Shown in pieces: positions 15,950 to 25,532 of a DNA stretch of 64,000 bases. This DNA comes from Bin52 sp965213935. GTDB lineage: Bacteria; Pseudomonadota; Alphaproteobacteria; Thalassobaculales; Thalassobaculaceae. The DNA lies in the NCBI GenBank assembly GCA_965213935.1, contig CBDCAO010000008.1, positions 1 through 64,000 of the forward strand. Reading direction: 5' to 3'. Under the pieces are notes generated by a model. It worked only from the letters and a program-made list of their open reading frames with translations. It was not told the origin of the DNA and ran no database searches. The first letter of the stretch is position 1, and each line of letters opens with the position of its first letter. The translations under genes and the position numbers were made by a program.

Positions 15950-16777
15950 ATGAAGGCGGACATGCGCAAGCTGGCCGCGCAGCTTCGGGAGGAGTATCCG
16001 AACTGGCCGGCGGTGGCGGACGGTAGCGACGCGGCCGCGTTCTGGAGCGCGGTGCACGGGCTGGCGGATCGTTGGACATATTTTCTCTCTTTGTTCGAGG
16101 AGCGCATCCTAGCGACGTTCGGGCGGGTCAAGGGGGTGAAGAAGCAGCTCGTGCCCCGTCTGCTCGAATCCGCGGGGACGCGCGCGCGGGTACTGCGCCC
16201 GCTGTTGCCTGGCGACCCAGAGCCTCCCGCGCCGGAGGACCTGGAGACCCTGTTCGCGGCGGGCGAGCACGGGCTGGTGGCGCAGACGGTGTGGGCACTG
16301 TCCTGCCTGGCGGGCCGGGAATACGGCTTTGCGGTCTCGCCGTGGCTGAACGAGCCCGAGATCGACGCGCTGGTGGGGGATGCGGTCGGCCGGCTTCGTC
16401 AGGGCTGGCGCCCCGGGCGCGCCGATCTGGTCGAACGCCTGGTCGACGAGTCCACGGGTCCTCATCTGGAGAAGCTGGCGGTGCGGGCGGCCGAGGAATG
16501 TGCGGCGCTGGATGCGGAGATCGCAAACGCCTGGTCCGTATTCAGAAAACACGTTGCGGACCACGAGAGCTACGACCCGGTGGCGGACGAGGCGTCGTCC
16601 CGGCTGCTCGAACTCGAGATACTGGCCGACGACCGGGACGAAATCGCCGCGTCACGCGACGGCGCGTTGGCGCGGATACGCCACGCGGCGCTGCGCACGT
16701 TGCTGGGGGATGCCGTCGAGGGCCTTGCCGACACCGCCCCGGACGCGGCGGCTGATCCGCTGAAGGAGGGGATCGCG
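15950..16777 (+). pseudogene. Coiled-coil protein, 5' part, split by an IS
   Basis: The first 276 codons of a gene interrupted by the IS at 16778-19256. Joining it to 19267-20259 after removing the IS and one copy of the 10-bp duplication restores one frame of about 606 codons (...KEGIA then ALLKDDRLP...). This part is helical and acidic (REEYPNWPAVADGSDAAAFW, LFEERILATFGRVKGVKKQL). Upstream codons without a start look coding, so the original N-terminus may be longer. I do not recognise the family. No catalytic motif is visible. Confidence 0.75.
16768..16777. repeat. Target-site duplication, left copy (GGGGATCGCG)
   Basis: Exact 10-base match to 19257-19266, flanking the IS. Confidence 0.9.
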
Positions 16778-19256
16778 CAATGGCATTTCCTTAAGGATTT
16801 GGCGTCATTTCCTTAAGGAGTCGCGCCTTTTCGCAGCAGGGGGCCCTGCCTTTCCGGAGATTTTCCGGCTTCAGGCTGCGGCCTTTCTCCTTCGGGTCCA
16901 CTTGCTGACCGGCTTCATCGATTTCCTGGGATACGACCGTCCCGGCCGGAGCCGGCCGCGCACCTTGAGGATTCCCTCGGCCATCCGGGTCACGGCCTGC
17001 GCGACGGCTTCGGCCTGCGCGAGCAGCATCTCCTCGATGTTGGCGGCCACGATCGCGATCGCGTTTCTGAAGTTCACGGCCTGGCGTTCCTTTCCCTGCT
17101 CGCGGATGTCTGCGAGCAGGTCGTCGCCATGCCCGGAAAGCAGCCGCGTCATGGCGATCAGGTTGAAGTGGGCGTAGAGTTCCTGGCGCACGCCGCGCTC
17201 GGTCCGGCCGTGGAACTCGTCCACCGCGATGGTTCGCTTCGAGACCTTGTACAGCTCCTCGATTCCCCACCGTCCATGGTAGAGATGGCCAAGATCCTCG
17301 GCGGAGACGTGGCCGGCATCGAGCAGTGTCGTGACGAGATGGCAGTCGTCGCCGTCCGTCTTGCAGCGGACCAGCCGGAGGTCGACCGGATCGAAGCGCT
17401 CGCCGGGCCGACGTTCGGCAAGCTCTCGCTGCGTGTCCGGTCCCGGGGCGGCGGTGACGACGGTCTCGGTGCGGTCGCCCTCCATGAAGTCCCTGAAGGC
17501 GCCCACGCGGTTGCGCTGGAGCCGGAACACCGGATGGGCGCCCGTGCGGATGACGGCGTACAGGAGCTCGAACGAGAAGTATCCCCGGTCGAACACGACG
17601 ACGTCGCCGGCCTCCAGGGCGTGCAGGTGGCCCATGGCCGCGGCCCGCTCGCAGGCGCGGGCGGAGAGCGAGAAGTCGACCGGGACCTTGGTGTCGAGCC
17701 GGTACAGGCAGGACACCAGCCCCTGCGGATAGTGGGCGCCGCCGTGCGGGAGCGGGTAGCCGGCATCGACCAGCGTCCGGGGCAGGTTCATCTTCGTTCC
17801 GTCGACCGCGAACGGGCGGCGGCCCTTCCAGCGCCCGCCCTCGCCGCCGTGGCGGAGGATCTCGCGGTGAAGGTCCAGGAACAGCTCCTCGTGCACCCTT
17901 TGCCGGGCCTTGCAGATCGACGAGGCGGCCACCGGCTCGCGTTGAGGCAGGGCGATCCCCAGCTTGCGGCACTGCTCCCAGAGCTCGGCGGTCACGGTCG
18001 CGTAGCCCTTCTCCCCCCGCGACAGGACCAGCCGGAACACGAACAGCATCACGATGAGGCTGTTGAGGACCCGCCGCCGCTTCATCCAGCGGCGGTCGTG
18101 CGCGTCGGCCAGCGCCGTGGCGGCGTCGACGACCTGCAGCCACGCCGCGACCAGCGGATCGTCCCGGTCGGGACGCGGCGGGCGCGGCGAGCGTGCCGGA
18201 GCCGCGCGCCCCTGGAGGACGTCGCGGAAGTCCCGGCCGAGGGGAAGGACGAGGATCTCCTTCGCCGGCTTCGCCCGCCGGCCCGACTTCCGGCCGGCGG
18301 TCATTCCGATGCGCTCCCAGTTGGCGGCGCGGTAGCACGCCCCGTCGAAGCGCGTCGGGTCGATGAACGTCTCGCACAGCACGGGGCGGCAGCCGTGGCG
18401 GCGCTCCCACTCCCCGGGAAGGCGGGCCGCCGCCATGCCGAGGACCCGCGAGGCAAGGTTCGTCACGGCCACCCATGGAAACACGATGAAGCGGGAATTG
18501 CCCAGCACCAGGTGCAGCCGGCGCTCGCGGTCCGGTCCGCTCCATCCGATCCATTCGTCGCGCGCCGGCAGCGTCCGCGACGCCGCCTCGAACAGCAGGC
18601 AGCCGAGGCGGCGGCCGTCACGGTCCAGGACGAACCAGCGCAGGTGCGGGCCGAACGGGCGCGGACAGCCCAGGTAGTGATGGCGGTCGACAAGCTCGTT
18701 CCACTTCGCCTTCTCGTCGGGACCGTCCGCGGCGTGCAGCGACAGAGGCTCGAGGGCGGACAGCTCGCAGGCGATCTCCGGCTGCGGGTCCGATGCCGCC
18801 GTGTGGCAGATCGGCGGCAGCGCGCCGGAGCCGGTGCTCCGCTTCTCCGGAAGCGTCAGGATCCCGAACCCCTCCAGCTGCTCCAGCATGCGGAGGCAGG
18901 CCGACACGCGGTAGTCGCCCTTGGGCGTGTTCCAGTTCAGGTGCTCGCAGATCGTCTTCGCGAGCTCGTTGCGGGTGTTGTTGGGAAGCAGCGCCACCGT
19001 CTCCTGGATGTCGGCGATCTGGCGCCGCGTCAGGCGGCGGCCGAAAAAGGTGGTCGTCTCAAGGCGCTCGATCCGCGGATCCATCGCTCCCGCTCCGGAA
19101 GATGTAGTGTCCCGCAGCCTGGATTGCACGGACCGGCGGAAGTGTCAACCCCCCTGTGCCAAAAAATCCGCACCGGCGCCGACTGCCATGGAACAACGGC
19201 CTCGCGGGAGCGAAAGAAAGTCCGGCCAGTCCTTGCGGTCAAAAGAAATGCCATTG
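16778..19256 (-). mobile_element. IS4-family IS with DruA-fused transposase, complete
   Basis: 2479 bases. The ends start CAATGGCATTTC on both sides (the right end read in reverse complement), and a perfect 10-bp duplication flanks the element. The single gene inside runs on the minus strand. Insertion split the coiled-coil gene at codon 276. The intact duplication indicates no rearrangement since insertion. Confidence 0.92.
16871..19084 (-). CDS. DruA (DUF4338)-IS4 transposase fusion
   Basis: About 737 residues from ATG 19084 (GGAG lies upstream; a longer start at 19129 is possible). The N-terminal region resembles DruA: CEHLNWNTPKGDYRVSACLR, LEGFGILTLP, then DRHHYLGCPRPFG, RDEWIGWSG, NSRFIVFPWVAVTNLAS and CYRAANWERIGMTAG. 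The C-terminal DDE domain has Asp in FAVDGTKMNL, Asp in VVVFDRGYFS and the YREK signature in YHGRWGIEELYKVSK. The protein should move the surrounding element. Its catalytic half is clearly different from that of the first IS although the DruA part is shared, which suggests domain shuffling. Confidence 0.9.
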   Translation of the reverse strand: MDPRIERLETTTFFGRRLTRRQIADIQETVALLPNNTRNELAKTICEHLNWNTPKGDYRVSACLRMLEQLEGFGILTLPEKRSTGSGALPPICHTAASDPQPEIACELSALEPLSLHAADGPDEKAKWNELVDRHHYLGCPRPFGPHLRWFVLDRDGRRLGCLLFEAASRTLPARDEWIGWSGPDRERRLHLVLGNSRFIVFPWVAVTNLASRVLGMAAARLPGEWERRHGCRPVLCETFIDPTRFDGACYRAANWERIGMTAGRKSGRRAKPAKEILVLPLGRDFRDVLQGRAAPARSPRPPRPDRDDPLVAAWLQVVDAATALADAHDRRWMKRRRVLNSLIVMLFVFRLVLSRGEKGYATVTAELWEQCRKLGIALPQREPVAASSICKARQRVHEELFLDLHREILRHGGEGGRWKGRRPFAVDGTKMNLPRTLVDAGYPLPHGGAHYPQGLVSCLYRLDTKVPVDFSLSARACERAAAMGHLHALEAGDVVVFDRGYFSFELLYAVIRTGAHPVFRLQRNRVGAFRDFMEGDRTETVVTAAPGPDTQRELAERRPGERFDPVDLRLVRCKTDGDDCHLVTTLLDAGHVSAEDLGHLYHGRWGIEELYKVSKRTIAVDEFHGRTERGVRQELYAHFNLIAMTRLLSGHGDDLLADIREQGKERQAVNFRNAIAIVAANIEEMLLAQAEAVAQAVTRMAEGILKVRGRLRPGRSYPRKSMKPVSKWTRRRKAAA

Positions 19257-19266
19257 GGGGATCGCG
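19257..19266. repeat. Target-site duplication, right copy (GGGGATCGCG)
   Basis: Exact 10-base match to 16768-16777. Confidence 0.9.
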
Positions 19267-20259
19267 GCGCTTCTGAAGGATGACAGGCTGCCCGCGGTCT
19301 TTCCCGATGCGGAGTGGGAGAGCTGCCACGCAGCGGCGGAGCGCTTCCGCATCGCCATCGTGGAGCCGGGGGAGAAGGAGCTTGCGCTGAGGGAGGCCTC
19401 GCGGCGCTACGCCGAGGAACCCACGGCGGCCAACCTGGCGGCGCTGCACGAGGCGGCGGAAGCCGAGCGCTCCAGCCCGCGCTCTCTCGAACCGGCGGAG
19501 GCGGCGCTTGAGGAGATCGCTGCCTGTCTCGAGGACCTTGTCGGGCGCTTCGGCCCGCTCGCCGACCGCGCCCGGCCGACCGTCCCCCCGTCCGGGAGCG
19601 CGTCGGAGCCGCCGCCGGAGGCGGCGCTCGGCACGCAGATCGCCGAGACGCGGGCGGCAATGAAGGAAGCGGAGGCGCGGATATTGGAGCTGACGTCGGC
19701 GCTGGAGGCGGCGGCCAAGGAGAACGACGCGCTCCGGCGCGACAAGCATCGGCTCGGCGAGCGGCTGGTGGCGCTCGAGGGAGCGCCGGCCGAGGGGAGG
19801 AAAGAGCGCGCCGTTCCTCCGCTCGCCGCCTACGCCGATCTTCCAGACTGGACGGAGCGGCACTTCCCGGGGCGGATCGTTCTCGCCGGGCGCGCGCTGA
19901 GGTCGCTCAAGAGCGCCCGCTTCGAGGACGTGGCGCTGGTGGGCCAAGCTGTCGCGCTACTGGGGACGACCTATCACAGGATGAAAGTCGAGGGCGGGAT
20001 GGAGCTGCGCGATGCGTTCGAGGACACGCTGCGCGAACTCAAGCTCCAGGAAACCCCCAGCATCAGTCCCGACCGCCAGGGCAAGGCGCGCGACGGATTC
20101 GAGATGGAGTGGGAGGGGAGAAGGCTGACACTGGAGCGCCACCTGAAGAACAATTCCGGGACGCGCGATCCCCGGCGCTGCCTGCGCATCTATTTCGCGT
20201 GGGACGAGGAAACCGCCAAGGTCGTGATCGGCCATCTGCCGGGGCACATGAAGACATGA
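19267..20259 (+). pseudogene. Coiled-coil protein, 3' part, split by an IS
   Basis: 330 codons that continue the frame of 15950-16777 once the IS is removed. They contain a long Ala/Glu coiled coil (ALREASRRYAEEPTAANLAA; ETRAAMKEAEARILELTSAL). A compact C-terminal domain follows, with LPDWTERHFPGRIVLAGRAL, KNNSGTRDPRRCLRIYF and WDEETAKVVIGHLPGHMKT at the very end. That last segment looks like a small folded domain of the kind at the end of some defence proteins, but I cannot name it. The part after the IS has a possible start within the IS-derived sequence (19156), which would give a 367-aa hybrid. Confidence 0.7.
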
Positions 20260-20269
20260 CGGAATCCGG

Positions 20270-20849
20270 CCGGCGGCGCGGCGCGTCCCCCACCGGCGAC
20301 CATGCGTCCTGAAGCGTCCGGGCGGGTGTCTTGCCGTCCAAATGCTCGCGCTGACTGTCGAACCAGCGCCTGACGCTGATATCGCTGGACGTGCCGGCAC
20401 GATCGCCGGCGACAAAGGCCAGGAATGAAGCCGGGCGCGGCGATCGTGTCCGGTGTCGTGCGGGTACCGGACAGCTCGCGTGGTGCACTGGATTGAGAGA
20501 TTCCCGTCAGGCGGGTGAGCAGCTCAGGACCCGGAACGACCTGCATGGCGAGCCACTCTTGGGCCGGGGCCGGAGACTGATCCAGAGCTTCGCTGATTTT
20601 TTCGAGCAGGGCGGAAAGACCGTGCGGATCGATGCATGGCAGACGCTGGAGTTCAGCAAGGAAGGTCTGGTCGATGCCGGCTTCGGCCATGCCCACCTTG
20701 TGTCCGGCCAGGGCGGAATCATCCAGGCAGGTGACCGGTTGGGAGAGCAGGCCCATCGCGTCCGCGCGGATCAACGCATCGACAGCTGCGGCCGCAAGCC
20801 TCGGGTCGTTGTTTGGAGCGCGAACGGACTGGATACGAAGATTGGTCAT
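20270..20849 (-). pseudogene. MbcA/ParS-like protein, frameshifted
   Basis: From ATG 20849 the frame gives TNLRIQSVRAPNNDPRLAAA through LLEKISEALDQSPAPAQEWL. Near 20430 similarity moves to another frame reading SFLAFVAGDRAGTSSDISVR and RWFDSQREHLDGKTPARTLQ. That last part resembles the C-terminal toxin-binding domain (a WL...P...L.G.TP..LL pattern) of MbcA/ParS/Xre antitoxins. A single frameshift seems to have broken the gene. It converges on the coiled-coil gene and lacks a clear stop. Confidence 0.5.
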
Positions 20850-21233
20850 GACCGGAGAGTTGTCCGGTGGCCTGAGCCGGATCAACCACGGGCTGAATCC
20901 GGTTGAAATGGTCCAGGGCGTCTACAGCCGGACGTGCGGGTGTGCTCGGCACAGTCCCTGCGCTCGCGCTGTCGGAGGTCATGTGCGAACAGGTTCTTTC
21001 GACGGTGCTGACGGCACTCGCCCAGGCGGAATCCTCGATGGACTATCCCGGCGCGCCGCGCCAGACCACGCGTCTGCGGCGTATCGAAGTCGCCCCGAAC
21101 CGGCGCATCCCGGTCCGATCGCTGCATCTGGTTCGGTGGCTTTCGTCATTGATTGAGGGCCGCCTCAACAGTGCCAGGGCGACGACATCAATGCGGTGCC
21201 CGGGTGCTGCCTTCCGGTCGAGCCGCGCCCATG
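20850..21233. other. Intergenic stretch, no supported gene
   Basis: Several overlapping short frames on both strands, none with recognisable motifs or a good ribosome site. Confidence 0.4.
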
Positions 21234-21632
21234 TCAGCCCAGCGTGTCGACCAGCCCCGCTTCGGCAATTCTCCTGTCCCGTGTCAGAAGTGTCGCTCCG
21301 AGCACGCGGGCGGTCGCTACCAGAATGCGATCGGCCGGGTCGCGATGAAAGGAATCCGGCAACGACGCCAATTCGGCCGCCACCGCCGGCGAGATGCCGT
21401 GGCGGCGCACCAACGGGGCGGCGACCGCCTTGTCCAGCCACTCCCGCAGTGGAATGGTCAAGCGGACCCGTCCCAGGCTGTACAGCATGGCCACTTCCCA
21501 GAGCGAGATATCGGAAACCTCAAGCGGCGAGTCCGCTCCGGCGTCCGCAATGACGTCCTGCTGCTCCCGGGACAGCCGATCCCGGTCCCCGTGCCACCAG
21601 AGCAGGATGTGCGTGTCGATTAGATATGTCAA
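21234..21632 (-). CDS. PIN-domain ribonuclease toxin (VapC-like)
   Basis: 132 residues with PIN landmarks: LIDTHILLWW (first Asp), DISLWEVAML (Glu), DPADRILVATARVLGATLLT (Asp) and RDRRI. This subfamily usually pairs with a Phd-type antitoxin encoded just upstream. Here a short frame ending RRPVKRGGIGLRF stops at 21629-21631, overlapping the TTG start of the toxin in the usual antitoxin-toxin way. The frame is only 34 codons from its first ATG and overlaps a good promoter of the other strand. The antitoxin is therefore probably truncated, leaving this toxin without a visible partner. Confidence 0.8.
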   Translation of the reverse strand: MTYLIDTHILLWWHGDRDRLSREQQDVIADAGADSPLEVSDISLWEVAMLYSLGRVRLTIPLREWLDKAVAAPLVRRHGISPAVAAELASLPDSFHRDPADRILVATARVLGATLLTRDRRIAEAGLVDTLG

Positions 21633-21713
21633 AATCTAAGGCCGATTCCGCCCCGTTTCACCGGTCGTCGCATGCCGCTCCTGCGGTGCGATGGAATACA
21701 ATAAGCAGTTGTA

Positions 21714-21742
21714 TTGACAAGATTATCACTCATTCCTACACT
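21714..21742 (+). promoter_or_regulatory. Sigma-70-type promoter for the integrase
   Basis: Exact -35 box TTGACA (21714-21719), a 17-base spacer and TACACT as -10 (21737-21742). Transcription would start near 21749 and read into the integrase gene 130 bases downstream. It is one of the few near-consensus promoters in the window. Confidence 0.6.
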
Positions 21743-21878
21743 GTCCTCCACCTTGCCAAGCCAGCGATGAGGCCGTCACAGCCTACGTCCACTGTCGCCG
21801 TCACCATGCTACCTCTGCGCTTACGGGTCTGCTACCGGAATTCATCGCGCAGAAACCGCCTCGAAGGTCCGCCGCACC

Positions 21879-22943
21879 ATGGCCGAACGCCAGTACCGCA
21901 GCCTCACCAAGCGCACCGTGGACCGCCTCTCGGTCAACGGCAAGGACGCCATCTTCTGGGATAACGACCTTCCAGGCTTCGGCGTTCGAGTCTACCCCTC
22001 GGGCAAGAAGGTCTTCGTCGTCCAGACACGCGCCTTCGGCCGCTCGAAGCGCGTCAGCCTTGGCACCCATGGCGACCCCGACTTCTCCGTCGACCACGCC
22101 CGCAGGAAGGCCACCGACATCATCGCGCGCATCAAGACCGGACAGCCGCCGGTTCCACCGGAGCCCGCGCCCGACCCGACCGTCGCCGACCTCGCCGGGC
22201 GCTACGAGCGCGAATACGTCGCGATGCACTGCAAGCCCCTGACCGTCAACCATTACCGGCTCATGCTGCGCAAGCATATCGTGCCGGCTCTCGGCGAGCG
22301 CCTCGTCGCGGACGTCGAGTACAAGGACATCCTCGCCTTCCACAACAGCCTGCACCACATGCCGACCGTCGCCAACCGCGCGGCCGACATCCTGGTTAAA
22401 ATGTTCAACCTGGCGGACGCGTGGGGCTGGCGCCCCTCCGGCAGCAATCCCGCCCGGGGCGTGCCCCGCTTCAGGGTCGAGAAGCACGAACGGTTCCTCA
22501 CCCGCGAGGAGCTCTTCCGGCTCGGCGAGGCGCTCCGGGCGGCGCCCGCCGAGCGGCTCGCTTCGACCCATGCGGCGGCCGCCATCCGCCTCCTCGTGCT
22601 GACCGGATGCCGCCGCAACGAAATCCTCGGGCTTCGCTGGGACGACCTCAACTTCGACACCGGCGAGATCCGGCTCCCCGACACGAAGACTGGCACCCGC
22701 ATGGTGCCGCTGACCCCCGCCGTTGCGAGAGTGTTCGACGGCCTCGCCCGCACGCCCGGCAATCCGTGGGTGTTCCCGGGCCGGAAGAAGGGCGCCCGGC
22801 TGGTCAACCTCAACGATTCCTGGGACCGGGTGCGCAAGCGCGCCGGGCTCGAAGACGTCCGCCTGCACGATTTGCGTCACACCTTCGCCTCCCGTGCGCT
22901 GGCGCTCGGCGAGGGGCTGCCGATGATCGGCGACCTGCTCGGT
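21879..22943 (+). pseudogene. Tyrosine recombinase (P4-type integrase), split by an IS, 5' part
   Basis: 355 codons. There is an N-terminal arm-binding domain (DUF4102: DNDLPGFGVRVYPSGKKVFV), a core-binding domain (residues about 100-190), and the catalytic domain with Arg in LTGCRRNEILGL, Lys in DTKTGTRMV and HDLRHTFASRAL. The frame is cut after IGDLLG by the element at 22944-27092. The last 45 residues, with the tyrosine, lie at 27103-27240. The rejoined protein would be 400 aa, the same length as the intact integrase that follows. A TTGACA promoter precedes it. Recombination activity is lost unless the element excises precisely. Confidence 0.9.
22934..22943. repeat. Target-site duplication, left copy (CCTGCTCGGT)
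   Basis: Exact 10-base match to 27093-27102. It lies within the integrase codons for DLLG. Confidence 0.93.
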
Positions 22944-23016
22944 CAGGGGCGTCCCACGCTGAATCCGTCTGATTTTTGTTGACGTCGAACATCCCTGCGT
23001 TGCACGCGCGCGTTCC

Positions 23017-23656
23017 GTGTCACGGGGTTGTCAGCGTTTTTCTCTGGCGTTCCTGCGTACCCTGTGCGACGTTTGCGGCATGTCGATACGCACTCGCATG
23101 GAGGCGTGCCCGGTTCACCGAGCCCCTCCCGAAGGGTTTGTGCTGTCCGAGGTGGAGGTCCGCCTGGCGCGTCCGGAGGAGCGTCCGCTCTGGGACGCGC
23201 TGATGGACGAGCACCACTATCTGGGCTTTCGCCGTCTTGCGGGTCGCGGCCTGCGCTATGTCGCGACCTTCGGGGAGCGGTGGCTGGGCCTTGCCGCGTG
23301 GCAGAACGGCGCCTTCAAGTGCAAGCCGCGCGACCGCTGGACCGGCTGGAAGCCGGAACAGCAGTTCCGGCGCCTTGAGATGATCGCGAACAACACGCGG
23401 TTCCTGGTGCTCTCGCAGCCCGGCGTGTTCCCGAACCTCGCCTCCCGCTTCCTTGCGGGGATGACGCGGCGGCTCGCCGACGACTGGCTGAACGTGCACG
23501 GCCACAAGGTGCTTCTGGCCGAGACGTTCTGCGATCCGGAGTTCTTTCTGGGCACCATGTACAGGGCGGCGGGCTGGACGGGGCTGGGCGAGACCAGGGG
23601 GTTCGCCCGTGCCAACGGGCGCTACACCGACCCCCATGGCAAGCCGAAGGTGATCT
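23017..23656 (+). CDS. DruA (DUF4338)-ISAs1 transposase, exon 1
   Basis: The 5' exon of a transposase gene that carries a group II intron. From GTG 23017, or more likely ATG 23080, it encodes the DUF4338 module: DALMDEHHYLGFRRLAGRGL, RDRWTGWKP, NNTRFLVLSQPGVFPNLASR, AETFCDPEFFLGTMYRAAGW. The exon ends after HGKPKVI plus the first base of a Phe codon. Splicing to 25654 gives ...KVIF then VTPLRPDARELL... in frame, for a protein of 626 aa from GTG. Without splicing, translation runs into the intron and stops at 23727. Confidence 0.85.
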
Positions 23657-24148
23657 GTGCGCCGTGGAAAGGCGCGTTTTCCTTGCGGGTGCGAACCCCG
23701 CCCAACAGTTGTCGCTTCGGTTGGTAGCAGCCGCGGCGGATCATGGAGGCAACGACATGGTTTGAAGCACCGCGGAGAGAAGGGCTGCCTTGGGCAGCTC
23801 AGCGACCATGCAGGTCGGAACGTGAGTGAACGCTGAGCAGGCCTCGAAACGGCTCATGTGGAAGCCGACCCACCAGATTTCTGGGGAAGGCCGACGGCGC
23901 ACCGGGAAGCAAGCGACACGCGCACCGGGGCGTTTCCACCGGGGTAATGGCGCCGACATGCACGGAAGATGGAAAACGCAGCAACACGGGAAGCCCTGAT
24001 GGTGGTGTGGCACGCACCAACCGGAAGCCCGCGAGGGACAGGCCGGGCCGTCAGGGTGGCGGATGGGCCCGTAATACTGGAGACGCCGGGTAACGCCGGT
24101 CGAGGGAAGGGGCCCTGAGTCGGGAGTTGTGTGGAAAGGAAGCAAGGC

Positions 24149-25489
24149 ATGCCTACTGGCGAAGGTCTAACAGGGGCACAACGGGTTCGGAAACTCCAGA
24201 ACACACTGCATGAGAAAGCGAAGGAAGAACCCGACCGGCGCTTTCACGCCCTGATCGACAAGGTGTGGCGCGAGGACTTTTTGCTGGAGGCCTGGAAGCG
24301 GGTCCGCCGCAATGGCGGGTCGGCGGGGGTCGACGGCGAGACAATTGCGGACATCGAGAAGACGGGGGTGGGAGACTGGCTTGGGGACCTGTCGCGGGAA
24401 CTGAGGGACGGGACCTACGCACCGCAAGCGGTCCGTCAGGTCCTGATCCCGAAGAAGGAACCGGGGAAGTTCCGGCCCTTGGGCATTCCGTGCCTGAAGG
24501 ACCGGGTTGCGCAGACATCGGCCATGCTTGTGCTGGAGCCGATCTTCGAGGCGGACCTGCAACCGGAACAGTATGCCTACCGGCCGGGCCGCAGTGCGAA
24601 GGATGCGGTTAACCGCATTCATGGCCTGCTGTCACGGGGGCACCACGAGGTGGTTGACGCCGACCTCTCGAACTATTTCGGCGAAATTCCGCACGCCGAA
24701 CTCCTGAAGAGCATCGCCCGGCGCGTCAGCGACGGACGGCTCCTGGGGCTCATCAAGGCGTGGCTGGAAGCGCCGGTGGAAGAGGACGACGGGGACGGCG
24801 GCACACGCCGCACGAACCGGGCACGGCGGGAGCGCAAGGGAACCCCTCAGGGGTCACCGGTGAGCCCGCTGTTGAGCTCCATCTACATGCGTCGCTTCAT
24901 CCTTGGCTGGAAACTCAACGGATACGCCCGCCGGTTCGGGGCGGAGATCGTGAATTACGCGGATGACTTTTGTGTACTCGGAAAGGCACCGGCGGCAGAG
25001 ATGCTGGCGGCGGTCAAACGGATCATGGGAGTGCTGAAGCTGCCGGTCAACGCCCGCAAGACCCGATGTCTTCGATGCCCCGAGGAACCGTTCGAGTTCC
25101 TCGGATACCGCATCGGCTGGAACTGGCGCCGGACCGACGGCAGCCGCTATGTCGGCACTCGCCCGAGCAAGGCAAACGTCCAGGACATCTGCCACCGGAT
25201 CAGCAAGAAGACGGACCGCAAGTCCGTCTGGATGGACACCGGGGCGAAAGTGGCCGAACTCAACCGGATGATCTCCGGATGGGCGAACTACTTCACCCTG
25301 GGTCAGGTCTCACCGGCCTACAAGTCCATCAACCGACATACGATCCGGCGGCTGCGACGGTGGCTTTGTCACAAGCACAAGGTGAAGTCCGGGCAATATG
25401 TGCGCTTCCCGGATGCCAGACTGCGAGATGACTTCGGTCTGAGACAGCTTGAGCGGACAACAAAGACCTTTCCGTGGGCGAAGGCATGA
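24149..25489 (+). CDS. Group II intron reverse transcriptase-maturase
   Basis: 446 residues from ATG 24149; a GTG at 24131 would add six. RT blocks are visible: GGSAGVDGETI (RT0/1), RPLGIPCLKDRVAQTSAMLV (RT2/3), YRPGRSAKDAV, VVDADLSNYFGEIPH (RT3), KGTPQGSPVSPLLSSIYM (RT4) and the catalytic NYADDFCVLG (RT5). The C-terminal maturase domain reads FLGYRIGW, LNRMISGWANYFTLGQVSPA and WLCHKHKVKSGQY. No HNH endonuclease domain follows. The protein binds the intron RNA, helps splicing, and copies the intron into new DNA sites. The frame is intact, so the intron is probably active. Confidence 0.93.
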   Translation: MPTGEGLTGAQRVRKLQNTLHEKAKEEPDRRFHALIDKVWREDFLLEAWKRVRRNGGSAGVDGETIADIEKTGVGDWLGDLSRELRDGTYAPQAVRQVLIPKKEPGKFRPLGIPCLKDRVAQTSAMLVLEPIFEADLQPEQYAYRPGRSAKDAVNRIHGLLSRGHHEVVDADLSNYFGEIPHAELLKSIARRVSDGRLLGLIKAWLEAPVEEDDGDGGTRRTNRARRERKGTPQGSPVSPLLSSIYMRRFILGWKLNGYARRFGAEIVNYADDFCVLGKAPAAEMLAAVKRIMGVLKLPVNARKTRCLRCPEEPFEFLGYRIGWNWRRTDGSRYVGTRPSKANVQDICHRISKKTDRKSVWMDTGAKVAELNRMISGWANYFTLGQVSPAYKSINRHTIRRLRRWLCHKHKVKSGQYVRFPDARLRDDFGLRQLERTTKTFPWAKA

Positions 25490-25499
25490 TCCCGACTGA

Positions 25500-25532
25500 G
25501 AGCTGGGTGCGGGAAAACCGCACGCCCGGTTC
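25500..25532 (+). ncRNA. Group II intron domain V
   Basis: A 33-base hairpin (GAGCTGGGTGCGG, GAAA loop, CCGCACGCCCGGTTC) with the catalytic AGC triad at its base. This is the most conserved part of the ribozyme and lies 11 bases after the maturase stop, as usual. Confidence 0.85.

Noticed and set aside
17129..19276. 715-codon plus-strand open frame
   Set aside because: Antisense to the IS4-type transposase, which has full catalytic motifs, and runs past the IS end.
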